A DNA stretch of 59,139 bases from CAJXSD01 sp964633145 (GCA_964633145.1 CAZWFE010000013.1:1-59139); one strand, 5' to 3'. Counted from the stretch's first letter, positions 16,444 through 24,899 are shown. Notes: generated from the letters alone by a model not told the origin. Made by a program: numbers and translations.

Positions 16444-17838
16444 TTAATTATAGGACTGTCGTCCGCGGCGCAGTGCGATTGGACGCAATTTTGATTCGAT
16501 ATGATCAAAGATATGCGCCACCAAATTTTTATTCAGCGCTTTTTCAATACCTTCAAACCCGGGCGATGAATTGACCTCTAACACTTTGGGGCCATCGTTG
16601 GATCGCAGCAAATCAACACCGGCCATATTCAACCCAAAGGCCCGTGCCGCCCGAATGGCGGTTTCGAGTTCTTGCTTGGTAATGCGCACGGATTTTGCGC
16701 TGCCACCTTGGTGCAGGTTTGACCGAAAATCGCCCGCAGCGGCGGTCCGTTTGATTGCGCCCACCACCTTGCCACCGATGACCAAACAACGGACATCTTC
16801 GCCATTGGCTTCGCGCACGAAATCTTGGACCAGAAAATTCGCCTTTAACCCGCGAAAGGCGGAAATGACGGATTGCGCTGCTTTCTTGGTTTCGGCCAAA
16901 ACAACCCCTTTGCCTTGGGTGCTTTCCATTAATTTCACGATCAACGGGGCCGATCCGACAAGTCCGATTAAACTGTCCGTATCTTTGGGAGAGGCCGCAA
17001 AGGCCGTGTGTGGCATGCCGATTTTGTGCAATGCCATCAACTGATGGGCATGTAATTTATCGCGGCTGGCCGTGATTCCTTGGGATCCATTCAGGCAATA
17101 TGTGCCAATGGTTTCAAATTGGCGGATCACAGCCGTGCCATAGGGGGTAATCGTCGCGCCAATTCTGGGGATAACACCATCATAGCGCGGCAGACGTTTA
17201 CCATCATAGTATACTTCGGGTGATTGCGCGTTTATTTCCATATAGCAGCGGGTTGTGTCGATGACCTCAACCGTATGGCCACGCGATTGGCCTTCGTCGA
17301 TCAAACGCTGGGTCGAATAGTTGTCTTCGCGGCTAAGGACCGCTATGCGCAAGGCGCGGCTGGGGGCGATTTCGCGCATGGTTTTGCCCGAATGATAGGC
17401 AGCATATGACAGCTCGGGTTGGCAAAACCGTTCTGTGGCAGCCACCGTAATGCCATCAACCAGTGCCTGACGTCCCACCAACATATGGCTGGCCATGCCG
17501 TGCCGATTTGTCAATGTGACCTCAATCGGCCAACTGCGATCACCAATTTGAAAATCAGTTTCAATGACATAGCGCAATTCGCTTTCCCCATTTGATGATG
17601 TCACTTCGCGCCGGTCGATAACAGGCGCAGAACATGCGATGATCAGATCGTCACGCCCAGGGATCGGTTGGACCATAAAGCGCACATAAAGCGCATCGGC
17701 CCGCCCAAAGGGTTCGATGTCAAAGGCGTGCAATGCCGATGTCCGCGCGCCCGTGTCAATTTTGGCTTTTAATGCAGGTAATCCTAAATGGGGCAGGCTG
17801 ACCCATTCTTCCCAGCCGACAGTTATTTGATATGTCAT
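16444..17838 (-). CDS. rimK: Fused RimB-type aspartic protease and RimK-type ATP-grasp ligase
   Basis: A 464-residue two-domain protein. Residues 1-150 match the retropepsin-like ATP-dependent zinc protease/RimB family, with the active-site motif DTGARTSALHA near 28-38 and DRREVTSSNG later. Residues 165-460 are a RimK-like ATP-grasp ligase: ASRDKLHAHQLM, ESTQGKGVVLAE, VLEVNSSPGFEGIE. RimK adds glutamates to ribosomal protein S6, and RimB trims them in some bacteria, so the fusion joins writer and eraser. The substrate is inferred. ATG 17838 is divergent from tgt. Confidence 0.88.
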   Translation of the reverse strand: MTYQITVGWEEWVSLPHLGLPALKAKIDTGARTSALHAFDIEPFGRADALYVRFMVQPIPGRDDLIIACSAPVIDRREVTSSNGESELRYVIETDFQIGDRSWPIEVTLTNRHGMASHMLVGRQALVDGITVAATERFCQPELSYAAYHSGKTMREIAPSRALRIAVLSREDNYSTQRLIDEGQSRGHTVEVIDTTRCYMEINAQSPEVYYDGKRLPRYDGVIPRIGATITPYGTAVIRQFETIGTYCLNGSQGITASRDKLHAHQLMALHKIGMPHTAFAASPKDTDSLIGLVGSAPLIVKLMESTQGKGVVLAETKKAAQSVISAFRGLKANFLVQDFVREANGEDVRCLVIGGKVVGAIKRTAAAGDFRSNLHQGGSAKSVRITKQELETAIRAARAFGLNMAGVDLLRSNDGPKVLEVNSSPGFEGIEKALNKNLVAHIFDHIESKLRPIALRRGRQSYN

Positions 17839-17948
17839 TGCAGATGTATCCAGAAAAATTCAGAATTGCCCGTTACGTCAGAATGCCTGCAACAACAAGA
17901 TCGAAAATTTCCCCTTGGCTTTTTGATCAAGTTGTTTCACATGGGGGT

Positions 17949-19079
17949 ATGACACAGAAATTCGAATTCACCCTGAATGCCACTGATGGCAAGGCCCGTA
18001 CGGGCGTTATTTCCACGCCGCGCGGCGATATTCGCACGCCGGCCTTTATGCCCGTGGGCACGGCCGCAACGGTCAAGGCGATGATGCCTGACAGCGTGCG
18101 CCAAACGGGTGCCGATATTTTGCTGGGCAATACCTATCACCTGATGTTGCGCCCGACAGCCGAACGGATTGATGCGTTGGGCGGTTTGCACAAATTCATG
18201 AACTGGGATCGCCCCATTTTGACCGATAGCGGCGGGTTTCAGGTGATGTCACTGGCGTCCTTGCGCAAATTGACCGAGGATGGCGTGACATTCAAATCGC
18301 ATGTGGATGGATCCAAACACCACCTGTCCCCCGAACGGTCGATGGAAATCCAACGCCTGTTGGGGTCCGACATTGTGATGTGTTTTGACGAATGCCCAGC
18401 CTTGCCTGCGGATCGTGACCGGATTGCCCAAAGCATGCGGTTGTCGATGCGGTGGGCGGCACGGTCACGCGATGCGTTTGGGGATCGGCCCGGTCACGCG
18501 CTGTTTGGGATCCAACAGGGCGGTTTGGAACAGGATTTCCGCGCCGAAAGCGCAGAGGCGTTAAAAAACATCGGGTTCGAAGGCTATGCCATCGGCGGTT
18601 TGGCCGTGGGCGAAGGCCAAGAGGCCATGTTCGGCTGTCTGGATTACGCCCCTGATATGTTGCCCACGGATAAACCACGATACCTGATGGGCGTGGGCAA
18701 GCCTGACGATATCGTGGGCGCGGTCAAGCGCGGTGTTGATATGATGGATTGCGTTTTGCCATCGCGGTCGGGCCGTACGGGGCAATTGTTTACCCGTCGC
18801 GGGGTTGTGAATATCAAAAACGCACGTCACCAAAATGACCCGCGCCCGATTGATGAACACTGCACCTGTCCCGCGTGCCGTAATTACAGCCGTGCCTATC
18901 TGCATCATGTGTTCAAATCCCAAGAAATCATCAGTTCCATGCTGCTGACCTGGCACAATCTGCATTATTTCCAAGAAATCATGGCGGGCATGCGCACGGC
19001 GATTTCTGCGGGCAGCTTTGACGATTGGGAACGCCAGTTCCATGAAACACGCGCCCTTGGTGATATCGAACCGATCTAG
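17949..19079 (+). CDS. tgt: tRNA-guanine transglycosylase
   Basis: A 376-residue Tgt, nearly the length of the E. coli enzyme. It exchanges the wobble guanine of Asp, Asn, His and Tyr tRNAs for preQ1. Visible: LTDSGGFQVMS with the general-base Asp at 93, GGLAVGE, the second Asp region MGVGKPDDI, and the zinc site CTCPACR...H. The start ATG 17949 follows GGGGGT and gives the family N-terminus; the longer frame upstream has no conserved residues. Two tRNA-Asp genes, encoding a Tgt substrate, lie 5 kb away. Confidence 0.97.
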   Translation: MTQKFEFTLNATDGKARTGVISTPRGDIRTPAFMPVGTAATVKAMMPDSVRQTGADILLGNTYHLMLRPTAERIDALGGLHKFMNWDRPILTDSGGFQVMSLASLRKLTEDGVTFKSHVDGSKHHLSPERSMEIQRLLGSDIVMCFDECPALPADRDRIAQSMRLSMRWAARSRDAFGDRPGHALFGIQQGGLEQDFRAESAEALKNIGFEGYAIGGLAVGEGQEAMFGCLDYAPDMLPTDKPRYLMGVGKPDDIVGAVKRGVDMMDCVLPSRSGRTGQLFTRRGVVNIKNARHQNDPRPIDEHCTCPACRNYSRAYLHHVFKSQEIISSMLLTWHNLHYFQEIMAGMRTAISAGSFDDWERQFHETRALGDIEPI

Positions 19080-19086
19080 CCGGTGG

Positions 19087-19686
19087 CTAGGCCTGTTTGC
19101 GCAGCGCCAAACACGCCGCACCGTTTTGTGGGGCGGGGCCGAGATCGCCCAGCCACATGTCGGTGCGACCCTGTGGATGCGTGGGCGTTGGAACATAGCT
19201 GTATTCTGTGATCAGGAGTGTGTGTAGGGGCGCATCGGCCCATGGTGCAGATTGATCACGGAATGGGAAAAACAGTGTGCGTGTTTGCGTTTGGGCACGA
19301 CAAGACACACAATACCCTAAGGTTGGATATCCCGCATCAGCCCCAGGGATTGCATTCAGGCGTATCCCAAAAACTGCGATATCGGAAATTGTCCAGATGT
19401 CGGGCTGTTGCTGTAACAGATCATATATGCTGTCGCCCACGTGGCGTTGATGTGACAGGCCTGCGTTGGTTTGCGCCAAAATACGCGCGTGACCCTGATC
19501 GATTAATGTCAATCTGGGATGCTTGGCGGTCAAATCCTGCAAAGATGTCGGGCAATATGGCCTGTGTGACAGTTCCAGATATGGTGCCATGTCGGATATG
19601 GGGTAGGGGTGTTCACGGCTGTGATAGTTCCCGGTGACATAGGCTGATTTCGGAAACAAAAAAGATGTCATTTCCAGTGTCGCCAT
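19087..19686 (-). CDS. Conserved-looking protein of unknown function
   Basis: A 199-residue soluble protein with no signal peptide or membrane segment. It contains a CVSC pair and an unusually high content of His, Pro and Tyr. I do not recognise the family. It is convergent with tgt, seven bases from the tgt stop. An alternative start is ATG 19671. Its upstream region holds two GTGATCAT repeats 16 bp apart. Confidence 0.65.
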   Translation of the reverse strand: MATLEMTSFLFPKSAYVTGNYHSREHPYPISDMAPYLELSHRPYCPTSLQDLTAKHPRLTLIDQGHARILAQTNAGLSHQRHVGDSIYDLLQQQPDIWTISDIAVFGIRLNAIPGADAGYPTLGYCVSCRAQTQTRTLFFPFRDQSAPWADAPLHTLLITEYSYVPTPTHPQGRTDMWLGDLGPAPQNGAACLALRKQA

Positions 19687-19817
19687 TTTGCAAATACCCT
19701 ATGTGACTGTGATCATGTTTATCCGTGATCATAAAATTAGACCGATACATAAGAAAACGGCCAGATCGGCCAAGACTTTAGATCGGGATAAGTCTGGGAC
19801 AGGCTAGCGGTTGGGGG
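19687..19817. other. Intergenic region with paired GTGATCAT repeats
   Basis: GTGATCAT occurs twice near 19712 and 19728, about 30-45 bp upstream of the hypothetical gene on the minus strand. A short GGCCAGATCGGCC inverted repeat lies near 19760. No gene is seen. Confidence 0.35.
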
Positions 19818-20546
19818 TTAAGCTTTGGTTGCTTGGACCAAATAAAACCCTGCAAACAAAATGGGTTGGTGAAGCATGTAAATCAGCAAACTATGCTGAC
19901 CCGCCCACTCCAATAGCCACCAGCGCCTGTGTCTATGGGGGTGTGACGATGGGGTGCGTTTGACGAATACGGCACAAGACATTCCCAAAACAAAGGCTGC
20001 GGCCCACGGGACCAAGGGGCGATAATCAACAGAAAATGATGTTGTGTCCGTGTAAATCAGTGCGCCGAACACTGCGGGTAACTCAACTGGCACTGCCGCC
20101 CAGAAATATCCAGCCAGAATTGTCGCCGCCAAAAGTGCCAGTCCCACAGGCGGCACATGGCGCAATATAATCGCCAGCACCATCAGCGTTGCAATCGAAT
20201 GTAAAATGCCAAAGCGGATCATCGCATCGGCAAAGAGCACATAGGTGACAGCTGAAATCAAAGCGGCACAAAATACGATGGGGGTCAGTTGTTTGATGAA
20301 TTTTGCAGGCTTGAACGACTGCCCATGGGCCAGCATAAACGACAGACCCGCGAGAAACAGAAAACTGCTGGCGATCGAGGTTTCAAACATGCGCCACGCA
20401 GGCTGATAGACCATGCCAGCTGGGGCATAGCCGAAATACATCATATCAAATGAAAAATGAAATATCACCATGGCAACAATCGCCACACCGCGTGCGCGAT
20501 CGATTGCGGATATACGATTGGATTGAAATCCCAAAAAAACAGTCAT
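19818..20546 (-). CDS. DUF1624/HGSNAT-like membrane protein
   Basis: A 242-residue protein with seven or so membrane segments. The opening RISAIDRARGVAIVAMVIFHFSFD is typical of the heparan-alpha-glucosaminide N-acetyltransferase-like DUF1624 family, which shares the acyltransferase-3 layout and a conserved His in the first membrane segment. It may transfer acyl groups at the inner membrane. The substrate is unknown. The ATG at 20546 is chosen over a TTG two codons earlier. Confidence 0.8.
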   Translation of the reverse strand: MTVFLGFQSNRISAIDRARGVAIVAMVIFHFSFDMMYFGYAPAGMVYQPAWRMFETSIASSFLFLAGLSFMLAHGQSFKPAKFIKQLTPIVFCAALISAVTYVLFADAMIRFGILHSIATLMVLAIILRHVPPVGLALLAATILAGYFWAAVPVELPAVFGALIYTDTTSFSVDYRPLVPWAAAFVLGMSCAVFVKRTPSSHPHRHRRWWLLEWAGQHSLLIYMLHQPILFAGFYLVQATKA

Positions 20547-20588
20547 AGTCAATGCTGACCTGTCATTGATAATTTATCAAGTGGGAAA

Positions 20589-20664
20589 TGGTGGGTGATA
20601 AGAGACTCGAACTCCTGACATCTTCGGTGTAAACGAAGCGCTCTACCAACTGAGCTAATCACCC
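20589..20664 (-). tRNA. tRNA-Val (anticodon TAC)
   Basis: Full cloverleaf on the minus strand: acceptor GGGTGAT/ATCACCC, D-arm AGCTCAGTTGGTAGAGC, anticodon stem CTTCG/CGAAG with loop TTTACAC (anticodon TAC), T-loop TTCGAGT. The CCA end is encoded. Confidence 0.97.
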
Positions 20665-20674
20665 GTTGGGGCAG

Positions 20675-20703
20675 GTAATAGCCAAAGCCCGTGATCAGTG
20701 CAA
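20675..20703 (-). promoter_or_regulatory. Promoter of tRNA-Val
   Basis: TTGCAC and TATTAC are separated by exactly 17 bases on the minus strand, 11 bases before the tRNA. Upstream, four T-tracts (centres near 20720, 20730, 20742 and 20753) are spaced by about a helical turn and could act as a bent, UP-element-like region. Confidence 0.6.
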
Positions 20704-20745
20704 GGGGGCAAGTGGTGTTTTTTGCATTTTTTGTCAGATTTTTTT

Positions 20746-20767
20746 GAGTATTTTTACAAAAATGAAA
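20746..20767 (-). repeat. Interspersed palindromic element, copy 2
   Basis: The same 22-base element as at 12290 and with identical core, but on the minus strand. It lies between tRNA-Val and the lon terminator. Confidence 0.7.
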
Positions 20768-20805
20768 GACTGTTTGATTTCAGTATCTTGTCCGGTCTGA
20801 GATGT

Positions 20806-20830
20806 AAAAAAGCCCCCGTTTAAGGGGGCT
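20806..20830 (-). terminator. Terminator of lon
   Basis: The stem AGCCCCC/GGGGGCT is followed, on the minus strand, by a T-run. It lies just past the lon stop. Confidence 0.85.
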
Positions 20831-20837
20831 GATTAGA

Positions 20838-23243
20838 TTAATGTTTGGCGACATTTGCATCCGCGTGTTCTTTGGCCAGAGCGGCGGCGGCTGCGTCCTC
20901 GGCATCTTGGTCCCACTCAATGGGCGTGGGCTGCTGCGTTAGGGCATGTTTCAGAACTTCTGAGACATGTGTGACGGGAATGATGTCCAGTCCCTGTTTC
21001 ACATTGTCCGGAATATCAGCCAGATCCTTGGCGTTTTCTTGGGGGATGAAAACGGTTTTGATCCCGCCACGCAAAGCAGCCAGAAGCTTTTCTTTTAGCC
21101 CGCCGATGGCCAAGGCATTGCCGCGCAGGGTGACTTCGCCTGTCATGGCGATATCTTTGCGTACAGGGATGCCCGTCAGAACTGAGACGATCGATGTGAC
21201 CATGGCCAGACCCGCGCTGGGGCCGTCTTTGGGGGTGGCGCCTTCGGGGACGTGAACGTGGATGTCGATTTTGTCAAACACGGGCGGTTTGACACCGATC
21301 TGTGGGCTGATCGAGCGGACATAAGAGCTGGCCGCGTCGATTGATTCCTTCATCACGTCGCCCAATTTACCGGTCGTTTTCATGCGACCCTTGCCCGGTA
21401 GGCGCAGCGCCTCGATGTGGAGCAGATCGCCACCCACAGAGGTATAAGCGAGGCCGGTGACAACGCCCACTTGGTCTTCCGCTTCGGCCAAGCCGTAGCG
21501 GAATTTCTTGACGCCCAAATAGTCGTCCAGGTTTTCCGCTGTCACGGTCACTGATTTGGCTTCGCCTTTCACAATTTTTGTAACGGCTTTGCGGGCCAGT
21601 TTTGCGACCTCGCGTTCCAGATTCCGCACGCCCGCTTCGCGGGTGTAAAGTTGGATCATCGCTGTCAGCGCGTCATCGGTGACGTCGAATTCGCCTTTCT
21701 TAAGGCCATGATTTTTGGTGGCTTTGTCCACCAAATGACGCCGCGCAATTTCGCGTTTTTCATCTTCGGTATAGCCGGCCAGCGAAATAATTTCCATTCG
21801 GTCCAGCAGGGGGCCGGGCATGTTATAGCTGTTCGCCGTTGTCAAAAACATCACGTTGGACAGGTCGTATTCGACCTCCATATAGTGGTCGACGAATGTG
21901 CTGTTTTGTTCAGGATCCAATACCTCAAGCATGGCCGAGGCGGGGTCGCCGCGGAAATCCTGACCCATTTTGTCGATTTCATCCAGCAAAATCAGTGGGT
22001 TGGTTGTTTTTGCTTTCTTAAGCGCTTGGATGATTTTACCCGGCATGGACCCGATATAGGTCCGACGGTGACCGCGGATTTCGCTTTCATCACGGACGCC
22101 GCCTAGTGAAATGCGGATAAATTCGCGCCCTGTCGCCTTGGCAACCGATTTGCCCAGCGATGTTTTACCCACACCGGGGGGGCCAACAAGGCACAAAATT
22201 GGACCTTTCAGTTTGGCGCTGCGTTGTTGCACTGCCAGATATTCGACGATGCGTTCTTTGACTTTGTCCAAAGAATAGTGATCGGCATCCAAGATCTCTT
22301 GGGCTTTGTGCAGATCCTTTTTCACGCGGGATTTGACGCCCCATGGGATCGACAACATCCAATCCAGATAATTGCGCACGACTGTGGCCTCGGCCGACAT
22401 GGGCGACATGGATTTCAGTTTTTTAACCTCTGCGTGAACTTTGTCCTTGGCCTCTTTCGACAGTTTGGTTTTCGAAATGCGATCTTCTAATTCCGCGATT
22501 TCGTTTTGACCTTCTTCGCCTTCGCCCAATTCTTTCTGAATGGCTTTCATCTGCTCATTCAAATAATATTCGCGCTGGGTGCGTTCCATTTGCGATTTCA
22601 CGCGGGTTTTGATTTTCTTTTCGACTTGCAAAACGCTAAGCTCGCCTTGCATCAGCCCAAATACCTTTTCAAGGCGTTCGCTGACGATCAACGTTTCCAG
22701 CAATTCTTGTTTTTGCTCAACCGTAACGCCCAGCTGACCTGCAACCAAATCGGCCAGTTCTGCTGGGTCTTGGGCCTCAGAAATAGCGGTTAGCGCCTCT
22801 TCTGGGATGTTTTTCTTGATCTTTGCATAGCTTTCAAATTCAGCGGCAACGGTTTTGATCAGGGCATCGATCGATCCCTCATCGCCGATTTCTTCGTAAA
22901 CGGGGCTGACGACTGCTTCGAAATAATCGGGGTTTTCAAGGAATTCTTCGATTAAAACGCGGGTTTGCCCCTCAACCAATACTTTGACAGTGCCGTCTGG
23001 CAAACGCAGCAATTGCAATACATTTGCTAACACGCCAGTGCGGTAAATGCCATCTGCGCTGGGGTCGTCTTCGGCTGGGTCAATCTGACTGGACAGCAGG
23101 ATTTGTTGATCAGCCTCCATCACCTTTTCCAACGCGCGTACGGATTTATCGCGTCCGACGAACAATGGCACAATCATGTGCGGAAACACGACAATGTCGC
23201 GCAATGGTAAAACGGGATTGGACGTGCTGTGGTCTTGTTGCAT
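20838..23243 (-). CDS. lon: ATP-dependent protease La
   Basis: An 801-residue Lon protease. The N-terminal substrate domain starts NPVLPLRDIVVFPHMIVPLFVGR. The AAA+ domain has Walker A GPPGVGKTSL and Walker B LLLDEIDKM. The protease domain has the Ser-Lys dyad in DGPSAGLAM and the later GGLKEKLLAA. It degrades misfolded and regulatory proteins in the cytoplasm. The start ATG 23243 follows GGAAG; the longer frame upstream is not conserved. A heat-shock-type promoter precedes it. Confidence 0.98.
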   Translation of the reverse strand: MQQDHSTSNPVLPLRDIVVFPHMIVPLFVGRDKSVRALEKVMEADQQILLSSQIDPAEDDPSADGIYRTGVLANVLQLLRLPDGTVKVLVEGQTRVLIEEFLENPDYFEAVVSPVYEEIGDEGSIDALIKTVAAEFESYAKIKKNIPEEALTAISEAQDPAELADLVAGQLGVTVEQKQELLETLIVSERLEKVFGLMQGELSVLQVEKKIKTRVKSQMERTQREYYLNEQMKAIQKELGEGEEGQNEIAELEDRISKTKLSKEAKDKVHAEVKKLKSMSPMSAEATVVRNYLDWMLSIPWGVKSRVKKDLHKAQEILDADHYSLDKVKERIVEYLAVQQRSAKLKGPILCLVGPPGVGKTSLGKSVAKATGREFIRISLGGVRDESEIRGHRRTYIGSMPGKIIQALKKAKTTNPLILLDEIDKMGQDFRGDPASAMLEVLDPEQNSTFVDHYMEVEYDLSNVMFLTTANSYNMPGPLLDRMEIISLAGYTEDEKREIARRHLVDKATKNHGLKKGEFDVTDDALTAMIQLYTREAGVRNLEREVAKLARKAVTKIVKGEAKSVTVTAENLDDYLGVKKFRYGLAEAEDQVGVVTGLAYTSVGGDLLHIEALRLPGKGRMKTTGKLGDVMKESIDAASSYVRSISPQIGVKPPVFDKIDIHVHVPEGATPKDGPSAGLAMVTSIVSVLTGIPVRKDIAMTGEVTLRGNALAIGGLKEKLLAALRGGIKTVFIPQENAKDLADIPDNVKQGLDIIPVTHVSEVLKHALTQQPTPIEWDQDAEDAAAAALAKEHADANVAKH

Positions 23244-23315
23244 GCTTCTTCCTTTTCTTCGGCAAACCGCTTGGTCCCATCTTGGCAACCTGGGCGCTTT
23301 CCTGTTCAGCCTTTG

Positions 23316-23344
23316 ATTTGGGGTTTGTTTTGTTTAATTCAACC
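23316..23344 (-). promoter_or_regulatory. Heat-shock (RpoH, sigma-32) type promoter of lon
   Basis: On the minus strand GGTTGAA is followed after 14 bases by CCCCAAAT, close to the sigma-32 consensus CTTGAA and CCCCATNT. It lies about 70 bp before the lon start, and lon is a classical heat-shock gene. Confidence 0.65.
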
Positions 23345-23586
23345 CCATGCAGCTTACGTTAAGATGACGGTTGCTGTGTCGTGACGCAAGGGGACATTGG
23401 GGTAATAATGGGGGTAGTTCACGAAAATTTGGGGATAACTTTTGTGAAATTGATATATTTTGCGACACTCACTGCAAAAATGAACCTAAAGTACTTATTT
23501 TGTGTCACGATGCATGCCATTGGTTGACCAAATGCCGTCCAGTGTGAATTCTGACCATAGAAATGTCTAAGCCGTTAGGGGGGAAG
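23345..23586. other. Intergenic region between divergent lon and a small gene
   Basis: Together with 23244-23344 this makes 343 bp without a recognised gene. Apart from the lon promoter it holds AT-rich stretches, a half copy of the palindromic element (TGCAAAAATGAA near 23480), and a TTGACC with 17-bp-spaced AATTCT near 23525 that may serve the small gene at 23587. Confidence 0.4.
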
Positions 23587-23790
23587 ATGGCTAGTTTTGA
23601 TGATATAGGTCTGATCCTGGCAAGCCTAAATAATGGTATCTCAGCGAAAGAACACAACACCATGATGCAGTGGGCCCAGGAATGTGGCAATCGCGAACGT
23701 GCACAGGCTTTGCGCGAATTGGCAGAGTTTGTTGAAATTGGCATGGCTGATGATGACCGTCAAAAACACCGGTCTCATTTGGAAAAATAA
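23587..23790 (+). CDS. Small helical protein, unknown function
   Basis: A 67-residue, hydrophilic, mostly helical protein without signal or membrane segment. The ATG at 23587 has a strong SD (AGGGGGGAAG), which decides the start over an ATG eight codons upstream. No family recognised. It ends just before the promoter of the first tRNA-Asp gene. Confidence 0.6.
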   Translation: MASFDDIGLILASLNNGISAKEHNTMMQWAQECGNRERAQALRELAEFVEIGMADDDRQKHRSHLEK

Positions 23791-23818
23791 TTTCTTTGAA
23801 AAAGTGTGATTTACCGCC

Positions 23819-23847
23819 TTGACCTTCGCAAGCGCTGTGATTAAACA
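23819..23847 (+). promoter_or_regulatory. Promoter of tRNA-Asp copy 1
   Basis: TTGACC and TAAACA are spaced by 17 bases, 13 bases before the tRNA. Confidence 0.65.
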
Positions 23848-23860
23848 CCACCCATGTCGC

Positions 23861-23937
23861 GCGGTTGTAGCTCAGTTGGTTAGAGTACCGGCCTGTCACG
23901 CCGGGGGTCGCGGGTTCGAGCCCCGTCAACCGCGCCA
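23861..23937 (+). tRNA. tRNA-Asp (anticodon GTC), copy 1
   Basis: Acceptor GCGGTTG/CAACCGC, D-arm AGCTCAGTTGGTTAGAGT, anticodon stem CCGGC/GCCGG with loop CTGTCAC (anticodon GTC), T-loop TTCGAGC. CCA is encoded. The sequence is identical to copy 2 at 24125. Confidence 0.97.
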
Positions 23938-23943
23938 TTTAAA

Positions 23944-23970
23944 AAGCCTCTCCTTTCGGAGAGGTTTTTT
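23944..23970 (+). terminator. Terminator after tRNA-Asp copy 1
   Basis: Stem CCTCTCC/GGAGAGG with a TTTC loop followed by six T. Confidence 0.85.
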
Positions 23971-24085
23971 AGTTTTATAGACATTTGAAAATATTTGGTT
24001 TTACTTGAAATTCTATGCGTCAGCTGGGGCGCTGTCCGAGTGTTTTGCGGCAAGCAGAATTTTTTAAGAATGATGATTTTTTCTA

Positions 24086-24114
24086 TTGACGGCCCTGTGA
24101 AAAATACCTATCCA
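24086..24114 (+). promoter_or_regulatory. Promoter of tRNA-Asp copy 2
   Basis: TTGACG and TATCCA are spaced by 17 bases, 10 bases before the second tRNA. Confidence 0.6.
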
Positions 24115-24124
24115 GCCCCCATGC

Positions 24125-24201
24125 GCGGTTGTAGCTCAGTTGGTTAGAGTACCGGCCTGTCACGCCGGGGGTCGCGGGTTCGAGCCCCGTCAACCGCGCC
24201 A
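24125..24201 (+). tRNA. tRNA-Asp (anticodon GTC), copy 2
   Basis: Identical over all 77 bases to copy 1, 264 bp downstream, with its own promoter. Only the tRNA itself and a few bases before it are duplicated. It abuts the end of the convergent dgkA gene by one base. Confidence 0.97.
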
Positions 24202-24202
24202 C

Positions 24203-24562
24203 TTATCCCATTAATATAACGACCCATGCGCAGCCGACGGCGATCCCTGTCAGCGCAACTGCCGCACTTGCAGCGTCTTTGGCAAATTTTGCCGCATCGC
24301 GTGTCTGCGTGCTAATATCATCCACAACCCGTTCAATCGCCGTATTCATACATTCAGCAGCCAGCGTTAAAATTCCACCCATAATCAATATGGCCGTTTC
24401 AGCTGTGCTCAGTGGTAAATACAACGCGATCCCACCAGAAATGATATTTGCAACAATCCATTGATGCAAACTTGGCTCGGTTTGCCAAACGTGGGTAAAT
24501 CCGTTCCACGACCACCGTGTTCGGTCTATAATACGTTTGCCTTGCGCCTTGATCCAATTCAT
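24203..24562 (-). CDS. dgkA: Diacylglycerol kinase
   Basis: A 119-residue integral membrane kinase, close to the 122 residues of E. coli DgkA. It has three membrane segments and the signature AAECMNTAIERVVDD, with the catalytic Glu and the Asn/Glu metal site. It recycles diacylglycerol to phosphatidic acid in the inner membrane. ATG 24562 is chosen from the N-terminal homology. Confidence 0.95.
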   Translation of the reverse strand: MNWIKAQGKRIIDRTRWSWNGFTHVWQTEPSLHQWIVANIISGGIALYLPLSTAETAILIMGGILTLAAECMNTAIERVVDDISTQTRDAAKFAKDAASAAVALTGIAVGCAWVVILMG

Positions 24563-24634
24563 ATAAACGTCTCCGATACGTGTTAGGTCTTTTGTTGCAA
24601 ATCTCTGGGCCACTTTATGCAAAGGGTATTGAAA

Positions 24635-24859
24635 ATGAAAACAGCAATTTTAAAACTTCCTACAATGGCGCTCGTTTTTGCTTGTGCAACACTGGGCTTG
24701 GCGCCTTTTACGCCCATGCCACATCTTTTGGAAAAAATGGGTATGATCGTCGCTGGCAGTCCACTCAAACCAATTGACTATTTTGATATGGCGTTTCACG
24801 GCCTGCCATGGATCCTACTGGCGCTCAAGCTCTATTTTTTAGCAACACCAAAACACTGA
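24635..24859 (+). CDS. Small membrane protein of a type labelled RND transporter in related genomes
   Basis: A 74-residue protein with two hydrophobic segments around a conserved-looking centre, LGLAPFTPMPHLLEK and PIDYFDMAFHGLPWILL. Similar short proteins are common in roseobacters and are often called RND transporter, although they are far too small to be one. Function is unknown. The start is either ATG 24635, with AAGGG before it, or ATG 24617. It is divergent from dgkA. Confidence 0.7.
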   Translation: MKTAILKLPTMALVFACATLGLAPFTPMPHLLEKMGMIVAGSPLKPIDYFDMAFHGLPWILLALKLYFLATPKH

Positions 24860-24877
24860 AATCTTGACCGCTACGGC

Positions 24878-24899
24878 TTTCATTTTTGCAAAAATACTC
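24878..24899 (+). repeat. Interspersed palindromic element, copy 3
   Basis: The same element with a C instead of T at the centre, which makes the core ATTTTTGCAAAAAT a perfect 14-bp palindrome. It is followed by the hairpin TGCGCCC-ATC-GGGCGCA and then the 14-bp repeat array. Confidence 0.7.
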
